Origin: an uncultured Prevotella sp. | GTDB lineage: Bacteria > Bacteroidota > Bacteroidia > Bacteroidales > Bacteroidaceae | Assembly: GCA_937901345.1 (NCBI GenBank) | Contig: CALCHM010000127.1 | Span: forward strand, 5,229 to 69,228 | Reading direction: 5' to 3' | DNA length: 64,000 bases | Part shown: positions 35,121-43,800 of the stretch, one piece after another | Numbering within the stretch: position 1 is the stretch's first letter | Layout of the letters: each line of letters opens with the position of its first letter | Position numbers and translations under genes: made by a program | The notes under the pieces: generated by a model | What the model saw: only the letters and a program-made list of their open reading frames with translations | Database searches by the model: none | Told to the model about the DNA's origin: nothing

Positions 35121-35455
35121 GGCAATGATATAGCAGTTGTCCCAAGTTCTTTAACAGTCCCCTTTCGCACCTTCATCGCTCGTCCCCCTAATTTATAGGG
35201 ACAACTTTAGTTTGTCCCCCTCATTTAATTTGGCAATAATATAGGAGTAACCCCAAGAACTTTAACAGACCCCCTCCGCAACTAAAGTTGCTCGTCCCCC
35301 TAACTTTGGGGGACAATTTAGTTAGTCTGCCTCGTTTGGGTTTCTAATTAGGAATAACAAGCGAATGGAAGTATATAAAATCCTCCCCAAAGTTAGGGGA
35401 GGTGCCCAAAGGGCGGAGGGGTCTGTAGTAGAGGGTAAACTTCTATATTATTGCC
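35121..35455. mobile_element. MITE-like element, copy 2 (compound)
   Basis: A full element spans 35232-35455, with left end ggcaataatataggag and right end ctatattattgcc. A partial second left half lies at 35121-35231 (ggcaatgatatagcag, followed by the same cagtcccc/cgtccccctaa interior). The interior matches copy 1 closely (ccccctccgcaactaaagtt, gtgcccaaagggcggagggg). No coding sequence is present. Confidence 0.78.
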
Positions 35456-35697
35456 TTTAATTTCCCATTGGGGAACAACAAGCGATGGAAGTAACCAAAA
35501 TTCCTATTTCTCCCTCTTTCTTTACGCAGACGCGCACGCTATGCTTGCGCCACCATCGGATGGCAAGCACAAATAGAGTGTGTGCGCTTCTGCTAAAGTC
35601 TGCGGAGTCTGCGTGAGACATTTTTATCCATAAATTGATGTTTCTCTCCTGAAATAAGCGTTTGTTATATAGAAGCAATATTTTTGAAATAATGTTA

Positions 35698-36051
35698 CTA
35701 CAACACAGCATTTATCTGTTTCACCAACTCCGCCTTTGACATGCCGCCCACCGTCATTTTCGGTTTGCCATTCATGGGAATGAAGTAGAGTGTAGGGATA
35801 GAGCGGATGTTAAACGCGTCAGCCAGTTCGGCTTCTTCATCCACATTCACTTTGTAGACATCTACGCGTCCCTCGTATTGCTTTGCTACTTCGTCAATAA
35901 TGGGCGAGAGCATTTTGCAAGGACCGCACCACGTTGCATAAAAGTCAATCACAGCAGGGCGAGTGCCCAGGAATTTCCAATCCTGCATCATCGTTTCTGG
36001 ATTTGCCACACGGCGCTTAAAGCCTTCTAAGTTTAGATGTATTGTTGCCAT
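35698..36051 (-). CDS. trxA: Thioredoxin
   Basis: This cytoplasmic thiol-disulfide oxidoreductase has the WCGPCK active site with Cys42 and Cys45, preceded by PAVIDFYAT. The cis-Pro region SIPTLYFIPMNGKP and the closing VGGMSKAELVKQINAVL complete the fold. There is no signal peptide. At 117 residues it is slightly longer at the N-terminus than E. coli TrxA. It is monocistronic, flanked by repeat-rich DNA on both sides. Confidence 0.93.
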   Translation of the reverse strand: MATIHLNLEGFKRRVANPETMMQDWKFLGTRPAVIDFYATWCGPCKMLSPIIDEVAKQYEGRVDVYKVNVDEEAELADAFNIRSIPTLYFIPMNGKPKMTVGGMSKAELVKQINAVL

Positions 36052-36089
36052 AATTTGTAAGGTTTTGAGATTATTTGTTTGGAGGGAAT

Positions 36090-36216
36090 GGTTAACGTTG
36101 GATGAACGATTAACGATTAACGTTGAAGGATTAACGTTTAACGATGAGCGATTAATGGTTAACGTTGGATGAACGATTAACGTTGAAGGATGAACGATTA
36201 ATGATTAACGATTTAA
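36090..36216. repeat. Degenerate attaacg-word repeat cluster
   Basis: The words gattaacg, gttaacgtt and ggatgaacg recur about a dozen times. A 20-bp unit beginning ttaacgttggatgaacg occurs twice exactly (about 36091 and 36159). It is noncoding simple sequence upstream of trxA; gtactctg words follow at 36262-36315. Confidence 0.7.
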
Positions 36217-36540
36217 GGTAAGATAAGAAAGGTAATGCCTAACAACCCGCACGGTCGTTGTACTCTGTAGTCTAGTTTTGTACTCTGTACTCTGTACTCT
36301 GTACTCTGAACTCTAGTATCATTCTGCTGCAAAATTACAACCCACTTCCCATCCTTGCAAACAGACCTTATCAATGAATAAATAGATAAAAGTTATAGCG
36401 TTGTTAGTGTGACGTGTCTTCAAATTAGTATTCTCGCTGAACACTCCATAAAAACGGCTGTAGTTCGCTAACGATTCTCTGTTGATAGCATTGGATGAGG
36501 ATAGAAATGCACTTCGGAATACTTTATACACGTTAAATAA

Positions 36541-37110
36541 AGGCGTTGCCCTGGGGGTGAAACTATCATTCTTTTTGGAATGACACTGTCACCCCCAGGG
36601 CAACGGCATGTTATTTTATAATTTGACACTGTCACCCCCAGGGCAACGGTGTGTTTTTTATAATTTGACTCTGTTACCCCCAGGGCAACGGCATGTTTTT
36701 TTATAATTTGACTCTGTCACCCCGAGGGCAACGCTCCGATTTTTATAATTTGATTCTGTCGCCCCGAGGGCAACGCTCTAATTTTTATAATATGACACTT
36801 TCGCCCGAGGGCAACGCTCTAATTTTTATAATATGACACTTTCGCCCGAGGGCGACGGTCCCAAATTTTTTGGAATGACACTTTCGCCCCAGGGCGACGG
36901 TCCCAAACTTTTTAGAATGATACTTTCGCCTCAGGGCAACGGTCCAAAAAAATTTGGAATGACACTTTCGCCCCAGGGCGACGGTCCCAAACTTTTTGAA
37001 ATGACACTTTCGCCCCAGGGCGACGGTCTAAAACTTTTTAGAATGACACTTTCGCCCCAGGGCAACGGTCTAAAACTTTTTAGAATGACACTTTCGCCCT
37101 AATCGAACTC
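36541..37110. repeat. 42-bp minisatellite, about 12 direct copies plus one inverted
   Basis: Each unit contains gacactttcgccc, agggc(a/g)acgg and a T/A-rich ttttt segment. The unit length is near 42-45 bp, and exactly 42 bp in the last six copies. Copies drift gradually from 'gtcacccccagggcaacg' on the left to 'ttcgccccagggcgacgg' on the right. The first unit (36541-36560, ggcgttgccctgggggtga) is inverted. Each unit can form a small gccc/gggc hairpin. The last copies keep an open plus-strand frame of 14-residue repeats, which looks incidental. Confidence 0.88.
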
Positions 37111-37161
37111 CATTTTTGGGGGAATGGCACTTTCGACTTCAGTACAACGACTTATTTTTTT

Positions 37162-37180
37162 ACAACTGCTATATTATTGC
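37162..37180. repeat. MITE terminus joined to an orphan CRISPR repeat
   Basis: The 18 bases ending at 37180 (caactgctatattattgc, read from the base after tttta) are identical to the right terminus of MITE copy 1's left-end complement. They run directly into the CRISPR repeat sequence, replacing its first seven bases. No matching left terminus was found upstream. Confidence 0.6.
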
Positions 37181-37215
37181 TTTCAAATTAATATTTTTGC
37201 ATAGGTAGAAACAAT
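37176..37215 (+). CRISPR. Orphan degenerate CRISPR repeat
   Basis: Bases 8-45 of the 47-bp array repeat are present with one change (G23 to A). It ends gaaacaat, exactly as does the first repeat of the main array at 38102-38148 and unlike all other copies (gaaacacc). It therefore appears to be a former end unit of the same array, now separated from it by 886 bp of phage-like sequence. Confidence 0.85.
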
Positions 37216-37328
37216 TTGAAGTGGTTGACGGCAATCACTCCTACCCTACGCGGAAGGCGGTCGTTGAGTTCACGGCGCAGTTCGCGGTCAAAGGCATGAA
37301 CGATGTCGGTTATTGAAGGGTTGTTCAT
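37188..37328 (-). pseudogene. Truncated phage virion-morphogenesis (Mu gpG-like) gene, N-terminal part
   Basis: From ATG at 37328 the frame reads MNNPSITDIVHAFDRELRRE, then RLPRRVGVIAVNHFK. It is interrupted exactly where the orphan CRISPR repeat begins (37215), and the frame ends at a stop inside the repeat. The 'VGVxAVNHFK' segment near residue 35 is typical of Mu-like virion morphogenesis proteins in Bacteroidetes phages. Only about 38 phage-derived residues remain. A 13-codon frame (MKKIINFLKESYL) overlaps its start by ATGA. Identification is from remembered family sequence. Confidence 0.6.
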
Positions 37329-37457
37329 AAGTAGGATTCTTTGAGGAAGTTGATTATTTTTTTCATGGGAAATTTGTTTGTTTGGGATTATGGGTGTAAT
37401 TTTGCGGAAAAGAAGTAAACTTTTGAAGGCTTTGGATTGCAGTTCCTTGGACCCTTT

Positions 37458-38101
37458 TTAAGTTTGCTTCTTTTTTATGTTTTCAACAATGCTTGGACTA
37501 TCCGAAACACTATGAAGTTTGCACTCACCGTTTGGAAATTCTTTAACGATAATCCAGCTATCAACTTTGTTTATTGGAATGAAAAACAAATGTATTTTTA
37601 CTGTATTATCTGCATAGTCTACACCAATATCATGTTTTAGATATTTTGTTTTGGGGAACACCTTGTCAAATTCAAGCAAAAGTTCATTCTTTTCAAAAAT
37701 AGCACCATGAGGTTGATTCGTCCATTCTTTTGCTATTGTTTTAGAAATGTGTATTTTTCTGCCAAATTCAGGGTGTGTAACTTCTTTTGGAACTAACTCA
37801 GCATAATTTTTTAAAATGTACTTTCTTCTCTCTTTAACCTTCTTTTTATAAAGTTCTTGTTGGGAAATTTTAGAAAGTCCTTTGCATTTATAACAATCTC
37901 CATCAGCGTTTGTGAACCAACCTGTCAACTTGTTTTTTAATCCTTTGTTGAATTTACATCCCTTGCAAGATTTGGGAAAATAAGGGTGTGATTTGTCAAA
38001 GATTTGCTTTGTCTTGGCGGGGTTCTCCTTGAGTCCTGGTTGTGGACGTTCCTTGTTGGTTTCGCCTGGGATGTCGGTTATGGGGTCGTCTGTTGCTTCG
38101 A
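37458..38101 (-). pseudogene. Truncated phage minor-head (MuF-like) gene, C-terminal part
   Basis: The frame is open without a proper start from the first array repeat down to 37458, giving about 214 phage-type residues. It reads EATDDPITDIPGETNKERPQ, then IFDKSHPYFPKSCKGCKF, a DCYKCKG segment, and a C-terminal domain with DIGVDYADNTVKIHLFFIPI and SWIIVKEFPNGECKLHS. Paired CxxC motifs and the C-terminal beta-rich domain fit the tail of MuF-type minor head proteins, which often end in a small nuclease or toxin-like domain. The 5' part is missing at the CRISPR junction. Its neighbour (gpG-like) is in the expected Mu gene order. Confidence 0.55.
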
Positions 38102-39375
38102 GTTGTGAATTGCTTTCAAATTAGTATTTTTGCATAGGTAGAAACAATAGCAATGGCTTACTACGTGTATGCTCGCATGTTGTGAATCGCTTTCAAATTA
38201 GTATTTTTGCATAGGTAGAAACACCGGTGCGACTTGATGGTGTTAGCGTGGTTGTGTTGTGAATTGCTTTCAAATTAGTATTTTTGCATAGGTAGAAACA
38301 CCTAGTGATGATGTAAACATCATCCTCGCCTGTTGTGAATTGCTTTCAAATTAGTATTTTTGCATAGGTAGAAACACCCGTAATTTGCTCGTAATTTGCT
38401 CGTAACTTGTTGTGAATTGCTTTCAAATTAGTATTTTTGCATAGGTAGAAACACCACCTTGAAGCGCAGGTAGTCGTACTTTGCGTTGTGAATTGCTTTC
38501 AAATTAGTATTTTTGCATAGGTAGAAACACCTTCGTTGCCGATGAGCAACCATTTTGCGTCGTTGTGAATTGCTTTCAAATTAGTATTTTTGCATAGGTA
38601 GAAACACCGACTGCGTGATTGCATCGCTTGAACGCACCGTTGTGAATTGCTTTCAAATTAGTATTTTTGCATAGGTAGAAACACCGGAATAATTGCACGT
38701 ATTACGTAGTCCACTGTTGTGAATTGCTTTCAAATTAGTATTTTTGCATAGGTAGAAACACCGCGCATCACAAGACCGTCAACCACTGCCTGGTTGTGAA
38801 TTGCTTTCAAATTAGTATTTTTGCATAGGTAGAAACACCCCCAGCCCCTGCCTGCCTTCATCCCTGCTGGTTGTGAATTGCTTTCAAATTAGTATTTTTG
38901 CATAGGTAGAAACACCAAGACTACACAAACACATCATGCGAATCCGTTGTGAATTGCTTTCAAATTAGTATTTTTGCATAGGTAGAAACACCTCGGCGTA
39001 GTGTTACGCAATCAAGACGGCAGTTGTGAATTGCTTTCAAATTAGTATTTTTGCATAGGTAGAAACACCACGTGAATATATATACAGAAATACAGAAAGT
39101 TGTGAATTGCTTTCAAATTAGTATTTTTGCATAGGTAGAAACACCATGTCGGTAAATTCACGCTCAGCGATGACGTTGTGAATTGCTTTCAAATTAGTAT
39201 TTTTGCATAGGTAGAAACACCTAAATTCATCTAAATCCTTTCCAAAATTATGTTGTGAATTGCTTTCAAATTAGTATTTTTGCATAGGTAGAAACACCAC
39301 GTTTTGCGGTGGTCGGTGGGTGTAACCCGTTGTGAATTGCTTTCAAATTAGTATTTTTGCATAGGTAGAAACACC
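38102..39375 (+). CRISPR. Type II-C CRISPR array, 17 repeats, 16 spacers
   Basis: Repeats are 47 bp, begin gttgtgaattgctttc and end ggtagaaacacc. They start at 38102, 38179, 38256, 38332, 38409, 38485, 38562, 38639, 38716, 38793, 38870, 38946, 39023, 39099, 39175, 39252 and 39329. Spacers are 29-30 bp. Repeat 1 has a variant 3' end (aaacaat) and repeat 2 one T-to-C change, so the 38102 end is the degenerate, probably older end. Each repeat contains TATTTTTG 19 nt after a TTG, a promoter-like pair reading to the right. A terminator at 39455-39490 closes the transcript. It lies just downstream of cas2. Confidence 0.98.
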
Positions 39376-39454
39376 TCAATCTGTATATTTGTATGATTTA
39401 TAGGTGTTTATGATGCAATTTAGAAAAGAAAAATTAAGTTTGTTTTTACCTAAT

Positions 39455-39490
39455 AAAAGGACTGCAATATCAAATTTGCAGTCCTTTTTA
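39455..39490. terminator. Bidirectional terminator between CRISPR array and cas2
   Basis: aaaaggactgca and tgcagtcctttt form a perfect 12-bp stem with flanking A and T tracts. It ends both the rightward array transcript and the leftward cas1-cas2 transcript. Confidence 0.9.
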
Positions 39491-39501
39491 ATTGTGTGAA
39501 G

Positions 39502-39834
39502 TTAGAAAAGTTCCAGTTGCAGTTCTGGTACTTGAGGTAACTGTGTCTTTTTACCATGGAAGAGTTGCAGGGCGCCAAATTGCTTATCAGTAATGGTTAA
39601 AATGCCCACTTTTCCATATTCAGGTAAGTAGGATTTCACGCGCTTTACATGAACTTCGGCATTCTCGCAACTGGCGCAGTGACGAATGTAGATGGAGAAT
39701 TGAAACATGGTGAACCCATCTTGCATAATCTGTTTCCGAAACTTTGTTGCGGCTTTACGGTCGCGAAGGGTTTCGGTGGGAAGGTCAAAGAATACAAGCA
39801 CCCACATAATACGGTATTCGCTAAATCGGTCCAT
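39502..39834 (-). CDS. cas2: CRISPR-associated endonuclease Cas2
   Basis: Cas2 is the structural partner of Cas1 in the spacer-integration complex. The start [20 protein letters not shown] has the ferredoxin-like first strand with the conserved Asp in [25 protein letters not shown] and [17 protein letters not shown] follow. From this ATG it has 110 residues, normal for type II Cas2. The open frame continues 31 codons upstream into cas1, without conserved sequence. It lies 13 bp after cas1. Confidence 0.95.
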   Translation of the reverse strand: MDRFSEYRIMWVLVFFDLPTETLRDRKAATKFRKQIMQDGFTMFQFSIYIRHCASCENAEVHVKRVKSYLPEYGKVGILTITDKQFGALQLFHGKKTQLPQVPELQLELF

Positions 39835-39847
39835 AAATTTTAGGGTT

Positions 39848-40783
39848 TTATTTTTCGGGATAAACCACTTTACGAAGTTCTCCGCTAAAGCATTTGTACA
39901 AGGACGCAGTTGTTTGCGTAGCTGCAACCATGAGCGGACTGCGCTTGCCTCCTATATTCACTTCGAGCGTAGGAATTGCGAGAAGTTCTACTTTCCACTC
40001 ATGTGTTAATTCAACAGGAATACCTCTAAGTTGAATTAATTTGAAAATGTGCTCGTCTACATAAGGGCGGTAAGGTTCCATGATATCATCAGCAAGGCAA
40101 TAGGCATTGTAGCGATTATGGTGGTGGATGCCTAATGTGGGAAGTAGTCCGCTGGAAACTAATGCACGCGCTATAATAGCTCTCAGGATGGCATATCCGT
40201 AGTTCAATAGATTGTTAGGCGGAACACCTTCGCGGTCGCGAATAAACCCATCAATGTGTTCTCCAAAGAGGTGCTTCCAATAATAAGCAGCGGCACGTCC
40301 TTCTAAATTGTCTGCATCACCACTACGCACCTCTTTTGCCCATACGCGCATACAATCCACTCGTGTGCCTCGACATGCTTGCAACACTGTTGCTTGGTTG
40401 TTGATTTTACATTGTATGGTTTGTTGCCACAATTGTTTCTTGAGAGGCAATGAGGCTTCAATCTGATGGCGAAAGCGTTCGCTCTGCGTTGTGTTTCCAC
40501 ACAGCGGGAGCAGCAATCCTACGGGTAAACTTCTGTCGTCGCAAGTGATAAGTGCACAATTATTGGCAAGCAGGGCATCCATTACCCCAGTTGTAATGGT
40601 GATACGCTTGTTGTCGAGTACCACCACCCCTATATCCTCTATGGGTAGGGTTGTGACAGCGTCTTTTTTGATGATTTCCGAAAGTTCGGCATTGCTTTCA
40701 ACTTCGGGAATTTTAATGACTAATTGCTTGTTGCGCAACGATAAATAGGTAGGATTGCCAAAATACACGGTACGTTTAATCAT
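39848..40783 (-). CDS. cas1: CRISPR-associated integrase Cas1, type II
   Basis: Cas1 is the integrase that inserts new spacers at the repeat. The N-terminal beta domain starts [20 protein letters not shown], with [20 protein letters not shown]. The alpha-helical catalytic part has the metal-binding Glu ([15 protein letters not shown]), His ([20 protein letters not shown]) and Asp/Glu ([18 protein letters not shown]). At 311 residues it matches subtype II Cas1. An intrinsic terminator lies between it and cas9, so it may have its own promoter. Confidence 0.96.
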   Translation of the reverse strand: MIKRTVYFGNPTYLSLRNKQLVIKIPEVESNAELSEIIKKDAVTTLPIEDIGVVVLDNKRITITTGVMDALLANNCALITCDDRSLPVGLLLPLCGNTTQSERFRHQIEASLPLKKQLWQQTIQCKINNQATVLQACRGTRVDCMRVWAKEVRSGDADNLEGRAAAYYWKHLFGEHIDGFIRDREGVPPNNLLNYGYAILRAIIARALVSSGLLPTLGIHHHNRYNAYCLADDIMEPYRPYVDEHIFKLIQLRGIPVELTHEWKVELLAIPTLEVNIGGKRSPLMVAATQTTASLYKCFSGELRKVVYPEK

Positions 40784-40822
40784 AGCGGAAAGATTTGAAT
40801 GGGTTAAACTATAGGGACATAA

Positions 40823-40855
40823 AAAGGGATTATTGCAGGCGCAATAATCCCCTTT
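40823..40855 (-). terminator. Hairpin terminator between cas9 and cas1
   Basis: aaagggattattgc and gcaataatccccttt form a stem of about 13 bp (one bulge). On the minus strand it is followed by TTTTTATG. It lies only 10 nt after the cas9 stop. Confidence 0.8.
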
Positions 40856-40864
40856 AATTCAATA

Positions 40865-43800
40865 TTAATACTCTCCAACAGCCACAATTTGTCCGATGTG
40901 GTTGATGCGTACTTTAACTATTTTAGACATCATACCTAATGATTTTAATCGTTTCCAAGTAATACCCTTTAATTCATTGGAATATTCAATTTTCGTTTCT
41001 AAATGATGCCTAAAGAAATAGTCTTTTGTAGATATACTTTGCACCCTGAACAAATTAGGACTAATCATCTCATAGTTGTTAGGATCCAACAAATCAACAT
41101 CCTTTGGGTCAAAACCAGTTGCTTCATTTGGGAACACAAAGTATTCGTTCTGCTTCATGGTGTAGAGGAATTTCCATCCCTCTTCACGCTTGTATTCCTT
41201 ATCCACTGCAGGAAGTCCTTGATTGACGCGCGCAACGGCTTTATAAAAAGTGACAGTATCCTCATCTAATTCCATGCAAGGCATGCCGTCCTCGTCAAGA
41301 ACTGGTAATCCTTTCTTGTCAAGCACAGGTTTTTGATAAATGGCAACGTGGTGATTGTTGGATGTATTGACGAAATCTACTGGTATTCTTTTCCCCTGTT
41401 CATCAAGAATCAGGCGTCCTTCTTTGTCGCGTTTGTCATGAAGCGGTTGTGGATTGCTCACGCCATAAATCGTGACGCGCTTGATGCTTATGCCTTGTGC
41501 CTCGTTCAACCAAATGGGATTCTCATCCAAATTGATAAATGCCTTCTTGGGGTCACCACCAAATGCTTCAAGGCGTGCCTCAAGCAACTGGCGGATTTTA
41601 ACATCCACCACTTTGGCAACATTTAAATCGGGAGAAACGTCCTTGCGGATAGTATAGGTGGTATCCAAACTTACGGTTTTCACCTTTTGTGGTACTGCTT
41701 TTGTGTGAGTCTCGTTCAACCAAATAGGATTTTTATCCAAAGCGTTCTTTCCAGTAAATGCCTTCTTGGGGTCACCTCCAAATTGGTTGAGTCGCCAAAG
41801 TAATGCTTCGCGATAGATTTGCTTGCAGACAGTTGCAATCTTGGTTGCGTCAAAGGCAGAACCTACGGATTCATCCTTCGTCACGTATTCCCTACGACTG
41901 CCGTAGATGGTTTCGTTATGAAGTTGTCCGCGCGGTGTGAGTTGCACTTTCGTGAATGTGCCGCCTTTAGGCTTGCGCACCTTATTCACATTGAGCGTAA
42001 CGACCTTATTCTTCGCCTTAATAGAAACGAGAATTTGCGCTAACTGACGCAAAGCTTCTGCTCTAAATGTGTGCAAAGGTATGGGAGCAATGGCACGACC
42101 GTTTTGGAAATACGCATTGCGGATGCCATAAAGTTCGGAACCTTCTTGATGCGCAGCATTCTTGTTGTTAAAGTATTGGATAAACGCCGGTTTTGTGAAT
42201 GCCACGGTAAGTGCATCCATCGCGTGGTGGCGGTGGTCATTGCGTTTGGTCCAATCGGTGATACGACCGATTTGGCGTCCGTCGCGGTCTTGATGGTAAG
42301 AAACTTTGCCGAGTGCAGCATATTTATCCCAGTTCAGTTCCTTCATGATGTCCACCAACTCCCAATCCTTACGCAGTTGTTCGGTGATGCTCCCCGAAGT
42401 GGCAACCACACGCCGACAGATGGTGTGTAGCATGGCAAGCGCGCGCTTTGCAATGTACTGCGTGTTGCGAAGGTCTCGTTCGATGAAGTCTTCAGGAATT
42501 TCCGCTTCGGTCATCTTCAACTTCTTCAACTTGGTCTTTTGTTGTGCAAAGACGGAAGTACATGTTTCTAGATAACGCTTTAGTCCCTCTTCGCCGTAGG
42601 TTTCACGCACAAAGTCGTAGGCCGTTTGTTTCCCCTTCTTAATGTTTACATCACGATACTCCAATGTCTTATTGGAGAAAGAGTCGTCAAACAAGCGTGC
42701 TTGGGGAATGATGTGCTCAATGTCAATTTCCTTTGAGAAGAGCTTTTCGCGTGGAATATAGGTATCAGAATAGAGCGTCTTATATCCATTAGCCTTAAGT
42801 TCTTCATAAAGTCGATAGCGAATGATATCATTGCGTGAGGGATGTGAAATGCCAAATTCTTGCTGCAATAGTTCGCGTATCTGTTCTTGTTGTTTGGTAG
42901 CTGTTGAAATCGCTTTCGTCATTTGTTCACGTTCCTTCTGATTCTTTTTTAATTCGCGCGCTAATTCCACACGGATTTCATCGGGACGTCCATAGGTGTT
43001 GATGATTTCATTGACAACATTAACCATTTGGTTGAGAATCTTTTCAACCACAGGATTACGCAAGGCATTCTTAGGCAGTAATTCAAGTTGGTCAAGCAAC
43101 TCTTTCTGCTCAATTTCTTCCTTTGTTAATGAACTTGCAGAGTGGCGATAACCTGCATAGGTACAAGCAACGTCATAACCACATCCTTCCTTCATGTAAG
43201 GAAGAATGTTGCGAATTGCCTTGGCGCTTAAACTTCCGTAATCATCCTCAAAAACCATGTCCATAAGTGGACTAACATAGTCAGTTGAACACCCACAAAG
43301 CGACGTTAGTTTTTCCTTCAATTTACTATCACCCGTAGCCGAGTTGTCACCTTCAAAGGAGTAGAGTAAGTGCCAAAGTTGATAGAAAAGTTGGTCGTCT
43401 AAAGGTTGGTCCAGGTAAACCTGCGTGTCAAGGATTTCGCAGTTCCATCCAAGGGATTCAAATACAGCACGTACTTGAGTCTTAAGTGCTGCTGAAGGTT
43501 TTTTGAAATCGAGTGGTTCGTGTCCACTCAAATCCATCATGGCGCTAAACGCTTGATAGAACAAGTTTCCTGTAGTGTTGCCCTTTACAGATTCAAAGTT
43601 CAGGTCAAGAGCATCTGTCTTGTCAAATAACAACTTTAGAATCTGTGCCTTCTTTAACTCTGCTTTGATAGAGAGTTCCTCTGCCAAGATTTCCTTCTCT
43701 TCTTGCGTAAGGCGTCTTCTGCCTTCGAGTTCTAATGCTTCACTTGCTTCGGTTGCATTGGTTGGCAATGCAACATTTTTCTTTGCACGCTTCTTTTTGC

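Noticed and set aside
36833..37102. Plus-strand frame encoding six 14-residue repeats (MTLSPQGDGPKLFR type)
   Set aside because: It is produced by the 42-bp period of a noncoding minisatellite. The earlier copies break the frame and there is no start context or promoter.
37169..37215. Orphan repeat considered as the tracrRNA anti-repeat read on the minus strand
   Set aside because: A far better tracrRNA, with promoter, linker and terminator, lies at 45263-45348. The orphan copy has no terminator hairpin downstream on the minus strand and shares the variant end of array repeat 1.
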